Origin: Brachionus manjavacas
Lineage: Eukaryota > Rotifera > Eurotatoria > Ploima > Brachionidae
Assembly: GCA_019054805.1 (NCBI GenBank)
Contig: JAHQIY010000015.1
Coordinates: 256,001-320,000 of the forward strand
Length of the DNA stretch: 64,000 nt
Reading direction: 5' to 3'
Of the stretch, positions 54,266 to 64,000 are shown one piece after another (positions within the stretch are counted from its first letter, which is position 1; every line of letters starts with the position of its first letter). The notes under the pieces were generated by a model. It searched no databases. It worked only from the letters and a program-made list of their open reading frames with translations, and had not been told where the DNA came from. Position numbers and translations under genes: made by a program.

Positions 54266-54858
54266 ATTCCGTAAAAAATTTGTACAAAATTTACTTTTTT
54301 TACTAAAAATTACCACTTTTAAATAAAATTTCACGTAAAACAGTAAATTCCTTTTTTTCGAATTCAGGCTGATAAAATTTTAAAAAAGTCAAAAAATGTC
54401 AAAATTCTCAAAAATACTATTATTTATAAGGTAATTTCACGTAAAATTACGTAAAAACAGTTTATCATAGCAGTACTGTAATGCTCTTTCAGATTGAAAA
54501 AAAAAATTTATAACTTTGACAAGTTCAATTTAAAAGACTTCAATGTGGCTAGCTATTTATGACAAGTTAAAGAATAATAAAGATTAATTTGACAACGTTT
54601 ATTATAATTTGTTTTAATTAGATACAAGAAAAAATGACAAAGTTTAATTTGACTAGTATTAATTGACAAGCAAAAAAATCAATCAAGTACAAACTTGATA
54701 TTGAATAAATAACTCTTACTGACGTCTTTTTTCTTTTTTTTGAGAGATGATCATATTCAAACTCCCAAACTTTCTGATTAAATCATTCATTTTTAGAATT
54801 ATTAAAAAAAAAATTTATTTTATTTGTTTATAGGCTCAATCGCTAAAAAAAATTTTTT

Positions 54859-54930
54859 GACTCAATTTCAATTAGCTTGTGATTATGTGGGCAAAGAGTT
54901 TGAAGATAAAATAGTTTTATGCTTTACTCT
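54859..54930 (+). pseudogene. Copied 5' end of MYG1 exon 3
   Basis: Positions 54859-54913 are identical over 55 bp to 57761-57815, the last intron base and start of MYG1 exon 3 ([18 protein letters not shown]). Weak similarity continues for about 15 bp. The splice acceptor is altered. It ends where a truncated Tc1-like terminal repeat begins. Confidence 0.85.
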
Positions 54931-55430
54931 GATTTTTCGTAAATTTACGTAAAATTACCAAAGTAAGTTTCCGAAAAATCACGAAATTTTACGAAAATTT
55001 TAGTAAAAAAACGAGAAAAAAAACACAACTACAATTCAATTATTAATGATCCGACCAGTCACGGTTTTTCTCAGTGACTATTTTAATTACCTAAGAATTA
55101 ATAACTAAAGGAATATAAAATGAATTTCTTTTTATTAAATAATACCTATTTTAGTGATCAATATATCTTTTACATTTAAATGGCGTAATTGTTTTTTCAA
55201 ATTCTCTAATAGTTTTAATAGGATCACTATCTGATAAGACCATTTTTTTTCTTACAAAAACTTTTAGCTCATTCCATAAAAATTTTTTTTAACGATTTAT
55301 TTTTATAATAAAAATTACGTAAAATTTCGTAATTTTTCGGAAATTTACTTTTTTTTACTTTAGTAATTTTACGTAAATTTACGAAAAATCACGTAAAATT
55401 TCGTAAAAACAGTTTATCATAGCAGTACTG
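54931..55430. mobile_element. Deleted Tc1/mariner-like element, about 0.5 kb
   Basis: The right end (to 55430, followed by TA) is AGTTTATCATAGCAGTACTG, the same as the larger element. The inner part of the left repeat (GATTTTTCGTAAATTTACGT onward) is the inverse of the right, but about 40 bp of the outer left end is lost. Between them the minus strand encodes LWNELKVFVRKKMVLSDSDP, matching the transposase tail of the larger element (MWNELTQNVRKRMILSEVDA). Confidence 0.72.
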
Positions 55431-56013
55431 TAAGCTAAAAAAAATGTAAAAATGTAAAAATACAAAAAATATCTGCTTTATTGGATTAGTCAAATTAAGC
55501 TCGGTCATTGTAAAATATGGCAAATTTAATTATGTCAAAATAAAACTTATTAAAATGAGTCCGTCAAAAAAAACTAATCTCATTGAATCAAGACTCATTT
55601 TAATCATAATAAAAATTCTGTACAAAATGATATATAAAACTGCCAACGCATAGATGGTTTCTTGTGAGGACACCAAGGTCAAAGCTAGTGGTTAATTAAA
55701 AGGGCAGAGAGGATAAATTTTTAAAATATGGTTCAAAATAGATATGAATTTTAGAAACTAGAAAAAAAATCTATGACACTCAAATTTTCATTACTATTTC
55801 ATTGTAGGCTCATGATTTTTTTTTCAACTTGAATTATAGGGCAACCATTTTTGGCCATGCGTTACGGAAACTTCTCTAAAATTTTGAATAAAATAAAAAT
55901 TCAATTCAGAAAAAAATTCAAGTTATAACTGATGCAAAAACTAAATTCATAATTTGAACAAAAATATAAGAAACAAAAGCGTTTTTTTGAATTATACAAA
56001 ATATTTAAATACA
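55431..56013. other. Spacer upstream of NDUFAF1
   Basis: No gene is seen. An open frame joins the NDUFAF1 frame from 55954, but it starts with TTG. Confidence 0.35.
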
Positions 56014-56961
56014 ATGGTTTTAATTTTGCAAAAGATTTTAAGAATCAAAAAATTAGAGCCATTTAAAAATGTTCGATTTTTTAATTACGATCACTGGTAC
56101 AAGGTTGAACACGAACGTCAACGACGAATGAAGCAAAAAAGCGAGCAATTTATCAAGGATAAATCAATTTTCGATCTAGCCAAATTTGTAGCCTCAGAAG
56201 GCACTGTTGAGCTGAGGAAATTTTTCCATGAATTAAAAAACCCAGAATTGAACCACTCCAAGTAACTTTAAATTAAAATATTTTCGGACCAAATATAAAA
56301 ATATTCCAGACCATTCTTAGAACACGGAGACTTTGATTATTTGTTCAAATTCAACTCCAAACAGGACATTGAAAATTGGTTGGTATCAACAGACTCGGGC
56401 TACAGAATTGGCAAATCCAAAGCATCCCTTCAGTTAACTCAACAAAATACCGGTCTTTTCAGCGGCTATTTGTCCAATGACTATGACAAACCAGAAAAAT
56501 CAAAGGCTATCTACACTGGCTACGTCAATATCTCCTCAATCACTCCGCTCAAGTCTTTTAAGCGCGAAAAACGCATCAATATAGACCAGTTCAATTGCTT
56601 TATGCTCAAAATACGCGGAGATGGAAGGTCCTACATGATTATTTTACACACTCCCCAGCGCTACACACTAACCTATACATACATGCACATGTATCCGCTG
56701 TACACGCGTGGAGGACCCTATTGGCAATATGTTAAAATACCATTTTCGAAATTTTTCCATGTTACACACGGAAGGGTGAGCGATAAACAATATAGGTTTG
56801 AAGGCTTGAATGTGAAGAGTTTGGGCATCACATGCATGGACGGAAATGAGGGACCGTTCTCGCTAGAAATCGATCACATTGGCGTTCTCAGAGACAACGA
56901 ATGCACCGAGCATTTTGCCTATGAAACTTATAAAATTCCCAAATACATTAGCAATACATAA
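56014..56961 (+). CDS. NDUFAF1: Complex I assembly factor NDUFAF1 / CIA30 (two exons, 299 aa)
   Basis: Exons are 56014-56261 and 56310-56961, with a 48-bp GT-AG intron. The joined frame reads NHSK-PFLEHGDFDYLFKF. I take the ATG at 56014 (MVLILQKILRIKKL), since the longer frame above it begins with TTG. The basic, hydrophobic N-terminus suits a mitochondrial presequence. The CIA30 domain spans about 95-285, with DIENWLVSTDSGYRIGKSKA, FSGYLSND, GYVNISSI, LKIRGDGRSYMIIL, WQYVKIPFSKF and LEIDHIGV. CIA30 is part of the MCIA complex that assembles the membrane arm of respiratory complex I on the matrix side. The length fits the family (human 327 aa before processing). It is followed 145 bp later by MYG1 on the same strand. 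Confidence 0.92.
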
Positions 56962-57106
56962 AACAGATTTAGTGTAAATAAATTGGTTTGAATAAATTTT
57001 ATTATTAATTAATTTTTTCTCTTCTAAAAAGGCTTAAAAACTTTTTTTTTGAAATTAAATTTTGTTTCTTCTATTTCTAGTGTTAAGATTAGTTAGAGAT
57101 AAAATA

Positions 57107-58253
57107 ATGGCATTGAAGATTGGCACACATAATGGACAGTTTCATTGCGACGAAGTCCTAGCGTGTTTTATGCTCAAACAACTGCCTGCTTACAAAGACT
57201 CATCAATTATAAGGTGAATAAAAAAAATATATTTTCATTAAATGAATTTTAGGGAAAATTTCCTCTTCACAGAACCAGAGATCCCGTTGAACTTGAGAAA
57301 TGTGACATTGTGGTTGATGTCGGAGGTGTTTATGATCCGGCCAAGAATCGCTTCGATCATCATCAGCGTTCATTTGGTGAAACATTTAGCTCACTGGACC
57401 CGTCCAAGCCGTGGAACATTAAGCTTTCTTCTGCTGGTCTGGTTTATGTTCACTTTGGAAAAAAAATAATCGAGAGTGTTTTGAAAAAGTATTCATTAGA
57501 AGATGATAAATTGGTCAATATTCTTTTTGATAAAATTTATGAGCAATTTATCCGAGAAATAGATGCTATAGATAATGGAGTCGAAATAGCTGAGACCAAA
57601 AAATATGACATAACAACTAACTTGAGCTCTAGAGTATCTTATTTTAATCCAGCATGGAATCAGGATGACTTGGATGAAAATGTAATGAATTTTTTTTAAA
57701 TGAAAAAAATTTTTTTAGATTTTTAAAAATTAAAATTAATTATTTTTTTTTATTTTTTTAGACTCAATTTCAATTAGCTTGTGATTATGTGGGCAAAGAG
57801 TTTGAAGATAAAATAAAGTATTACGCTATGGTTTGGTGGCCGGCGCGTACTTATGTAGAAAAAGCGGTAAAAAGTCGCTTTGATATTGACGAAAGTGGAG
57901 CCGTAATTCGACTGGAAAGAGCAGTGCCATGGAAGTCTCATTTATTTGATCTGGAAAAAGAGCTGAATATTCCAAAAGAAGAAATAAAGTATGTTGTTTC
58001 GCTAGACCGAGTTAGTCAGACTTATAGAATTATATGTGTTCCGGTAGCAGAGAACTCTTTCGTTAATAGGCTTTCATTGCCGGCCGATTGGAGAGGACTG
58101 AGAGACCAGGAATTGTCGGACAAAGCCAGTATTGCCGATTGCATATTTGTTCATGCAAATGGGTTTATTGGCGGAAATAAGACTTTTGAGGGCGCTCTAA
58201 ATATGCTTCAGAGAGCGCTCGAAATGAGCAATATTAAAAAAATTAAACTTTGA
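57107..58253 (+). CDS. MYG1: MYG1 exonuclease (three exons, 335 aa)
   Basis: Exons are 57107-57213, 57273-57681 and 57762-58253. Junctions keep the frame: [16 protein letters not shown] and [16 protein letters not shown]. The short introns are 59 and 80 bp. The UPF0160/MYG1 domain fills the protein: [42 protein letters not shown] (DHH-like metal motif), [20 protein letters not shown], and the C-terminal WRGLRDQEL and [15 protein letters not shown]1 is a 3'-5' RNA exonuclease of nucleus and mitochondria that links ribosomal RNA processing in both. A CTAG acceptor-like sequence 27 bp upstream of the ATG hints at a 5' UTR intron or trans-splice site. Part of exon 3 is copied at 54859. Confidence 0.94.
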
Positions 58254-58277
58254 AAAAGTTTTATTTAAAAATAAAAT

Positions 58278-61200
58278 TTAAGAGTTTGTCATTGATAATG
58301 AACTGCCGTTTCTTTTTCCAATTCCAAATCGCACAATTTCGTTTTCTTTGTTTACTCGATTGATTATGTTCTTATGCTCTTGACGCATACGAGCCTCATA
58401 ATCTAGTATATACTTTGGAAACAGACTTTTTTCATCAAATGCACAACGAAGAGCTTAAAGATAATTTAAATATTTTATTTTTTTTTATTTAGGAAATAAT
58501 TGGATTTGAATAAAACATTGACTTTTCAAAATAAAAATTTTGCTCTCAGTTTAGGGATTATTTTAAGGATTAATTCTGAAAATTTTCGATGAGTGAAATA
58601 TTTGATATTAAAACAATTTTTGCATGGATAGACAATGAGATCAAACTTTTAAAAAATTATTTTCCTTTCTGTACTTTTTGTACTTTTTCAGAATATTAAT
58701 TTATTTGGCCATGTTCCTTTTTGTACCTTCAGTACTTTTTCTAATTAATTTATTAGGCCCTCTTTCTTTTTGTTCTTTCTGTTAATTAATTTCAAGGTTA
58801 ATCAACAGGCTAGTGTCCATGCCTCATGAGACCGATTAACACTTCATTTATTTAATTGATAATTAAACAAATATATATATATATATATATTAAAAGTATA
58901 AAAAATAAAAATATTTATAAAAATTAAAAAGAGATATTGATTTAATAGTCATTTGAAAAAATTTAACAACAAGCTATTTAAGTTAAATAATTCAAATTTA
59001 GAAACAAAATCTGTGTAAATTAAATTTATGTTATTAAAAATTGAAAGCTTAAATGTTGAAAACTTCAACGTTGATCTCTTGATCACAAAGCAATTTATTA
59101 ATCTTGAATAAAAATGTTCAAATGTTTTTTCTCCACTTTTTGATTTGGCCATTGGTTCAATAAGGTTATTGTTGTTCCTTAAATTATAATTCAAATTTCT
59201 TGAGTCAATATAATAGACATTTATAAGAGAAAGTTAGCATTCTTTCAAAAATTCGATGTTGGAATGAATAAAGACCATACTTTTCTAAAGCGTTATTTAT
59301 TTCATTAAAGCTGTTCGCTTCAAGCTTGACATTTAAAAGTTTTATGATAGAGATATAATAACTCTTAGCTAATTTATTTATTGCTTCTTTTGAAAAATAG
59401 CATAAAAGCGTAGAGCAATAGTCAAAATATGGGAAGATAAAGGTCTTAAAAAACTGGATCTTTACTGAAGTAGCAAGATAGAAAATTCTCCTGATAGAAA
59501 ATAATTTCCTATTAACTTGAATTGATAAATTAGATGCAAATTTAGTAAAATTTAGATCTTGATCAATTATGAAACCTAATAAACAGATTTAGTTAAATTC
59601 CATCAGTAAGAAAATAATTATTTTACTTGCCAATATTTTTAACATTCTTAACTTTTATGAAAGTCTGTTATATCAAAATAAGCTTGAATGGAATTAGCCT
59701 AAAAAATATGAACATCGATATTTTTCTTGTTAATTAATACAAATTAATTAACCATTTTTTTAAAAAGAAAATTCTTTTTTGGGTTAATTAAAATTAAAAC
59801 TCCAAAACACAATATCAAAAAATAAAATATTTCTTAATTCTCAATTTAAAGCTAGAACTGGCAAACAAATTCAACTGAAACAACTGAAACTAAATCACCT
59901 GAAATGAGATTTACATTTTTATAAATTTTTGAAAGAATTTAAAATAATTTTTCATTTATTTTCTAAAAATTATCATTCAAAATTCTTTAATAAATTTTAA
60001 TGAAATATTTATTCAATTCATCCTACTATTATATAAAAAATTTATTTTTAATCAAATCTACTTATTTCTCTTAATTTTTTAAGTTAAAGCACAAATTAAT
60101 TATTAATTATTTATAATTGAAACCATGCTAAAAATTTAATTATTTGAAAACAAAAATATTATTTTATAAAAATTTAAATTATTTAATTTTCATAGCTTGA
60201 ATTATAAATGATAAAAGGATAACATCCATCATTTTTCTTAAAAAAATTAAAATTAAATTTTTTTTCTAACTTCAAAATGATCAAAATTAAATATTACTTT
60301 AAATATCACTCTTAAATAAAGACCAAAAATTGATTTTATAGAAGACAAACTTTTTCAAAGACTTTTATTTGCAAACTCTTATACTGTAGATAACCTTTTA
60401 TTTTTTATTAAAAATTAAATTTTTAAGTAATCTGTCATTTTTATGATGCTAAATTAATTTTTGTGATTTTTCAAAAATTTTGGTCGGACTGTAATTTCTT
60501 ATTTTCTCTTTCAATATATTTAAATTAAAAAAAAAATTTCAGACCCTTAAGTAGAAATTATATTTGAGAAAATATGATATTTCAGTCTTATTTTTAGAAC
60601 AAAATTAGAATTTAAAACAAATTATTTTAAAATGAATTCAATGGGGTTAAATCCATATACAATAGTAAATCTCAGTTTTGAGATTTCTAGTGTTAGGGAA
60701 CAAAATAGGCAAAAACCTTACATTCAGCTAGAGATTTTTCTGTACTTCTATTTTCGAATAGATTTGGAGCATTTCGTTCTCTAAAAAATTTGCTTTCAAA
60801 TTTTTTTTTTGTCTCAACATTTTCTAATTCAACCATTTTAAGAGATCCATAAAGACCACCAGGAACTTGTCCGGTTTTGTTCCAAATTTCATACTCTCCA
60901 TTGGTTATCAAACTAGGCTGTCTACGGCCTCTTTTCTTGGTCTTAATTTCCTGATAGCTTTTTCCCAATAGTGTCTTAGACCACGGATTGTATCTTATAC
61001 TAGTATCTTTAATTAATTCATTAGCGTCATACTTGAATGTTTCCTCTATGTCAAATCGATTGCTGAACAGACTTATTTGACTGTTTGACTCTATTAGATC
61101 ATCATTTTGACTGATTTTTTCTTCCACGTGACTCAGATCTATCTTGGGAACTTCAAAAGTTACATTAGATGCTAGCTTAGTGTCCGAGGCAATTTTCATT

Positions 61201-61602
61201 TTGTTTGGGGTCGAACGCAATGAAGTAGTTGGACTTTCAAGCTTCCAGTGAGAGTCTTGGCCGAATGTGCCTATCAGATTTCCGTTCAAGTCATTCAGTG
61301 ACACACTGCAGTCTGACGAAGCTAATATTACATAAGTCCGGTTGTGTTTTGTGCAAAAGTTTATCGAGTTTATTTGGTCCGAGTGAGATCTGATGGAAGA
61401 AATAAGAGGCGCTGTAAAAAATTAAAAAATTAAATTAATTATAAAATATTAATGATTAATATACGTTCTGCATTTATGATGTCAGTCTCTAATGTAGAAC
61501 TAAGACAATAAGACTGAATGTTCCATACTTTGACAAGACCATTTACGTCACCTGTGGCCAAAAATCTTTCTTTTTCATCTATATCCATTATCACGCTATT
61601 CA
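58278..61602 (-). CDS. WD-repeat protein, 3' exons only (WDR49/WDR64/EFCAB8-like)
   Basis: Minus-strand exons are 61465-61602, 60722-61411 and 58278-58453. They join as NAE-PPLISSIRSHSDQINSI and SLAE-S-LRCAFDEKSLFPKYIL. The first holds one WD repeat (ERFLATGDVNGLVKVWNIQS). The next gives another (INSINFC, VILASSDCSVSLNDLNG) followed by NLIGTFGQDSHWKL, a sequence that ends the propeller in the WDR49/WDR64/EFCAB8 group, and a disordered C-terminal part with KKRGRRQ. The last exon ends in a charged helix (DYEARMRQEHKNIINRVNKE). The frame is open upstream at 61602 with AG before it, but I see no further exon in the next 2.4 kb. Either the 5' exons lie beyond the window or the gene is truncated. 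Confidence 0.65.
58868..58893. repeat. AT dinucleotide microsatellite
   Basis: About a dozen AT units in the 3' flank of the LINE relic. It may represent the element's simple-repeat tail. Confidence 0.6.
58949..59610 (-). pseudogene. LINE ORF2 C-terminal relic
   Basis: The minus strand reads LLGFIIDQDLNFTKFASNLS, RKLFSIRRIFYLATSVKIQF, FKTFIFPYFDYCSTLL, INKLAKSYYISIIKLLNVKL and YSFQHRIFERMLTF, then after a frame break NYNLRNNNNLIEPMAKSK and GEKTFEHFYSRLIN. These are post-RT blocks of jockey/CR1-like elements, from a lineage different from the 45915 element. It lies in the intron of the WD-repeat gene, in the same orientation. Confidence 0.75.
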
Positions 61603-61612
61603 CTTTTTTTGA

Positions 61613-63448
61613 AAAATTTAACTTTATAATTAATAATAAAAAATAAATCAAAATGGATTTCCATTTTTTATTGATGAATTTTATGAGTATTTTTTTCATA
61701 TTATTGAAAATGTTCTTTGATTTAGAAGAATAACTTAAAAAATTATTTTCAACAGATAGACAATCTCATTTGGCTTCTGTTAAAAAAGATAAAATAAAAA
61801 ATAATCAAAATCCTTTCTTCGAATATATAGTAAAAAAAACTAAAACTTTTTAAATTAGATAAATAAGTGTAAAAATTATAAAGAAATTATAAAGAATTTA
61901 ATGATCATTGAAAAAACTAAATAATTTATTTTTATTCCCTTTAGAATTAATAAATATTATCTTATTTGTAATTAAGAAAATGCATTTATGATGTTTTTAT
62001 TTTCAATTAATACTTAAAATACCGATTTATTTTATTTAGGCATTGCGAATTTTAGAACAAAAAAAGACTAAACAGTAAAAAAAATTAAAAACTTTTTTTC
62101 CATTAAGCTGGTATTCGGTCAATAGAATAAATTTTTTTAAATAATTTTTTTAATTTTTAGAATTTTAATTTAATAAGAAAAATAATCTTTAATTTTTTTA
62201 GTTTTTTACTGTAACAATGTATTTTTTTGAAAAATACCTTTTTTTTTCAAAAATTTAATTTGCTATAAATAAAATTTTTTTTTTGAATTCATGAAATTAA
62301 ATAGACAATACGATTTTTAATAGACATAGTATATAATTAAAAGATATTCATAGAAGAAGTTTAATTTTTTTAAGACTTTTTAGAAGGATTAACTCCAAAA
62401 TCATTAGTTGGGTCATTCAAGATCCAAAAATCACAATTTATTATACACATTTAAAGCTCTTTATTAAAGCATTTAAAGCTCTTTTTCTAAGCTACATAAT
62501 GTTGTATATATTTATTTTTAAAAATAAAGTTTTATTAAATCTTACATCACTAAAATTCACCGGAAATGAAAAATTTTTTTAAATTTTCACTATTTTTGTA
62601 TTTTGTCCTTGGTTTATTGCTAATCAAAAACCTAACAAACTTTTTTTGAACTTAATTTTTTTTTAACTGACTCTTAGGTCCTGAAATTTTGAAAAAAATG
62701 TCAATTTTAATAAAAAAAATCTAAATTTTTAATTTTGTCATATTATTAGTTGATGTCTTGAATATTTCATCAACTTGAACTTATTAAAATTCATTTTACC
62801 TTATTTGGTAATTTGCAAATGCATCTTTATTCTTTTAAAGAATCTTGTTACGTTCATGATTCAATATATAAGCAACTCTTTTTATTATTATATATCATCT
62901 TATCATTAATAAAGAATTAGTTATAACAATCTTTCTTTTGTCCCATAATACATTACAGTTTTCACTAATTTATTAGGAAAAATAAAGTCACATGCTAAAA
63001 GTCATTATTTTTCCAACATAGTCGATTTTAGAAGCGAAATTTTTTAAATTAAATTAGCAGATGAAAATAAAAAATTCAAATAAGTTTAATTCGACCAAAT
63101 TATGAGAATAAGATTAAAGGGAATAAGATTGGGATAATGAAAGATCTCTTTTTCTTTTTTTATTTTTTATCTTTTTTTACAAGATAAAATATCTATTAAA
63201 AAATTAAAATTTTTCTACTACAAAATAGTACTAATGGTTTGAAAAAAACTGAAAACAGTTCAGTGAGCAATTTTGAAAAGTTTAATTTAGAAAATAAAAA
63301 AATAAAACAAATTCAAAATTTATCATCCGGCTTTCATGTTAAATAAGTTAAAAATAAAATAATAATTGAAAAATTAACACTAAAAAATAAATTTTACAGT
63401 ATTGATTTTGATTGATGTTTATGGTAACTTTCAGACTTGTTTTTAAGT
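61613..63448. other. AT-rich interval upstream of the WD-repeat exons
   Basis: 1.8 kb with homopolymer tracts and no supported exon, gene or repeat, apart from a cut MITE end at 63431-63447 (TTCAGACTTGTTTTTAAG). If the WD-repeat gene is intact, this is part of an intron. Confidence 0.4.
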
Positions 63449-64000
63449 AGTGTTGCAGCGATTAATGATATTTAACGGTCGTCGATTTTCGATTATTTTA
63501 AGATTTTAATCGATTAATCGTCGATTTAATCGCCCGAAAATGCATAAAAAATGCAAAAAAAATTTTTTTTTGTTGAATGATTTAAACAAATTAGAAAAAA
63601 AAAATAATTATAAAAAAAAAGGTATATTTTATTTTACATTTCTCAATTTGTTAATATTATGCATGAGAAAAATAAGAGAGTAAAAGTTCTTTGGATTAAG
63701 CCTTGATCTTTTTTTGGAAAGTATCTCTCCGGCTTTTGAAAAAATTCTTTCGCTGGTGCACTTGTTGCCGGAATAGAAAGATATTTTTTAGTTAAATTAT
63801 ATAAGTTAGGAAATGAAAATTTGTTATTTTATGTTAAATGTTAATTTATTCTGACTTGAAGCATTTAAAGTAGCTTGTTTTGATTTATCTTGAGAAGATT
63901 TAATTGACATAAACTCTTGATAGTGATCAGCTTCTAAATGGTTCCATAAATTTGTAGTATTGTTTTTTCTCAAAATTGATGAATCTTTCTCTGTTTTAGT
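63449..64000 (-). mobile_element. hAT element, right end and transposase pieces (runs off window)
   Basis: The terminus AGTGTTGCAGCGATTAATGA followed by repeated TCGATTAATCG words is typical of hAT ends. On the minus strand, 63775-63640 encodes SGNKCTSERIFSKAGEILSK and KRSRLNPKNFYSLIFLM to a stop, the hATC dimerisation domain. From 64000 to about 63850 the frame reads NNTTNLWNHLEADHYQEF, the second half of a BED zinc finger. BED and hATC lie only about 100 bp apart, so some 400-500 residues of catalytic core are missing. It is therefore probably an internally deleted, non-autonomous copy, unless an odd rearrangement is involved. Confidence 0.78.

Larger units (their letters stand above)
51985..54478. 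mobile_element. Tc1/mariner-like element with long inverted ends, about 2.5 kb
   Basis: The left end CAGTACGGCTATGATAAACT (from 51985) and the right end (AGTTTATCATAGCAGTACTG, to 54478) open inverted repeats that can be followed for about 200-280 bp. They share AATTTTACGTGAAATTACC, TTGACATTTTTTGACTTTTT and TTTTACGTGAAATTTTATTTAA. TA follows the right end, as expected for TA target sites. Inside are a minus-strand Tc1-type transposase relic (52478-52866), a pogo/Tigger relic (about 52900-53895) and a two-exon coding-like fragment (53935-54265). It is a composite or nested, non-functional element. Confidence 0.75.
58454..60721. other. Large intron of the WD-repeat gene with a LINE relic
   Basis: A 2.27-kb intron (GTAAGG ... 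TTTAAG on the minus strand). It holds an (AT)n run at about 58870-58890, a decayed LINE (58949-59610) and repeated TTTTTGTAC(C/T)TT words near 58670-58790. The rest is A+T-rich without a gene. Confidence 0.55.

Noticed and set aside
55954..56013. Extra N-terminal residues in front of NDUFAF1
   Set aside because: That extension starts with TTG. The first ATG is at 56014 and gives a better presequence.
1..64000. CRISPR arrays, bacterial operons or phage modules
   Set aside because: No regularly spaced repeats, no Shine-Dalgarno-led gene strings; spliced animal genes show nuclear eukaryotic DNA.

Overview
This window looks like nuclear DNA from a small, AT-rich invertebrate. The genes are animal ones: two DEG/ENaC channels (a metazoan family), MRPS26, NDUFAF1, MYG1, DCAKD, DNA ligase IV, PMS2, two ACSL3/4-type acyl-CoA synthetases and a MACROD-type ADP-ribosyl hydrolase. 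Introns are few and some are tiny (48 bp in PMS2 and NDUFAF1). Spacers are roughly 80% A+T. A monogonont rotifer of the Brachionus type would fit, but that is an inference from gene style and base composition only.

Layout. 1-1.8 kb: three identical tRNA-Glu(TTC) genes. 2.4-3.6 kb: a coiled-coil protein on the minus strand. 4.7-11.6 kb: two intronless DEG/ENaC paralogues on the minus strand, with a MACROD-type gene and MRPS26 between them. 13.4-14.7 kb: a two-exon gene for a Neuralized-type RING protein. 16.6-19.4 kb: intronless DNA ligase IV. 19.4-22.7 kb: a repeat-rich gap. 22.8-24.5 kb: a thioredoxin with a charged repeat tail, and dephospho-CoA kinase. 25.2-30.5 kb: a tRNA-Glu and PMS2 in three exons. 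31.0-45.4 kb: two tRNA-Leu(TAG) genes and two convergent ACSL paralogues with conserved intron positions, plus LINE and MITE debris. 45.9-46.7 kb: a 5'-truncated LINE. 48.1-49.5 kb: a COG0523 (CobW/Zng) GTPase. 49.8-50.2 kb: two more tRNA-Glu genes. 51.8-55.4 kb: a nest of DNA transposons (Tc1/mariner-like elements with long inverted repeats, and a pogo/Tigger remnant). 56.0-58.3 kb: NDUFAF1 and MYG1. 58.3-61.6 kb: the 3' exons of a WD-repeat gene, with a decayed LINE in its large intron. 63.4-64.0 kb: one end of a hAT element that runs off the window.

The genes are ordinary housekeeping genes and show no operon logic. Loose themes are DNA repair (LIG4 in end joining, PMS2 in mismatch repair), mitochondrial function (MRPS26, NDUFAF1, MYG1) and acyl-CoA/CoA metabolism (DCAKD, two ACSLs). 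The most distinctive content lies between genes: at least three families of short LINE-like 3' tails ending in simple repeats, a perfect GC-rich hairpin in a PMS2 intron, a long-TIR transposon carrying exon-like sequence, and a copied MYG1 exon fragment beside a related element. I found no clearly new biological system. These repeat and capture structures are the best leads. Exon boundaries were read by eye from splice consensus and reading-frame continuity.
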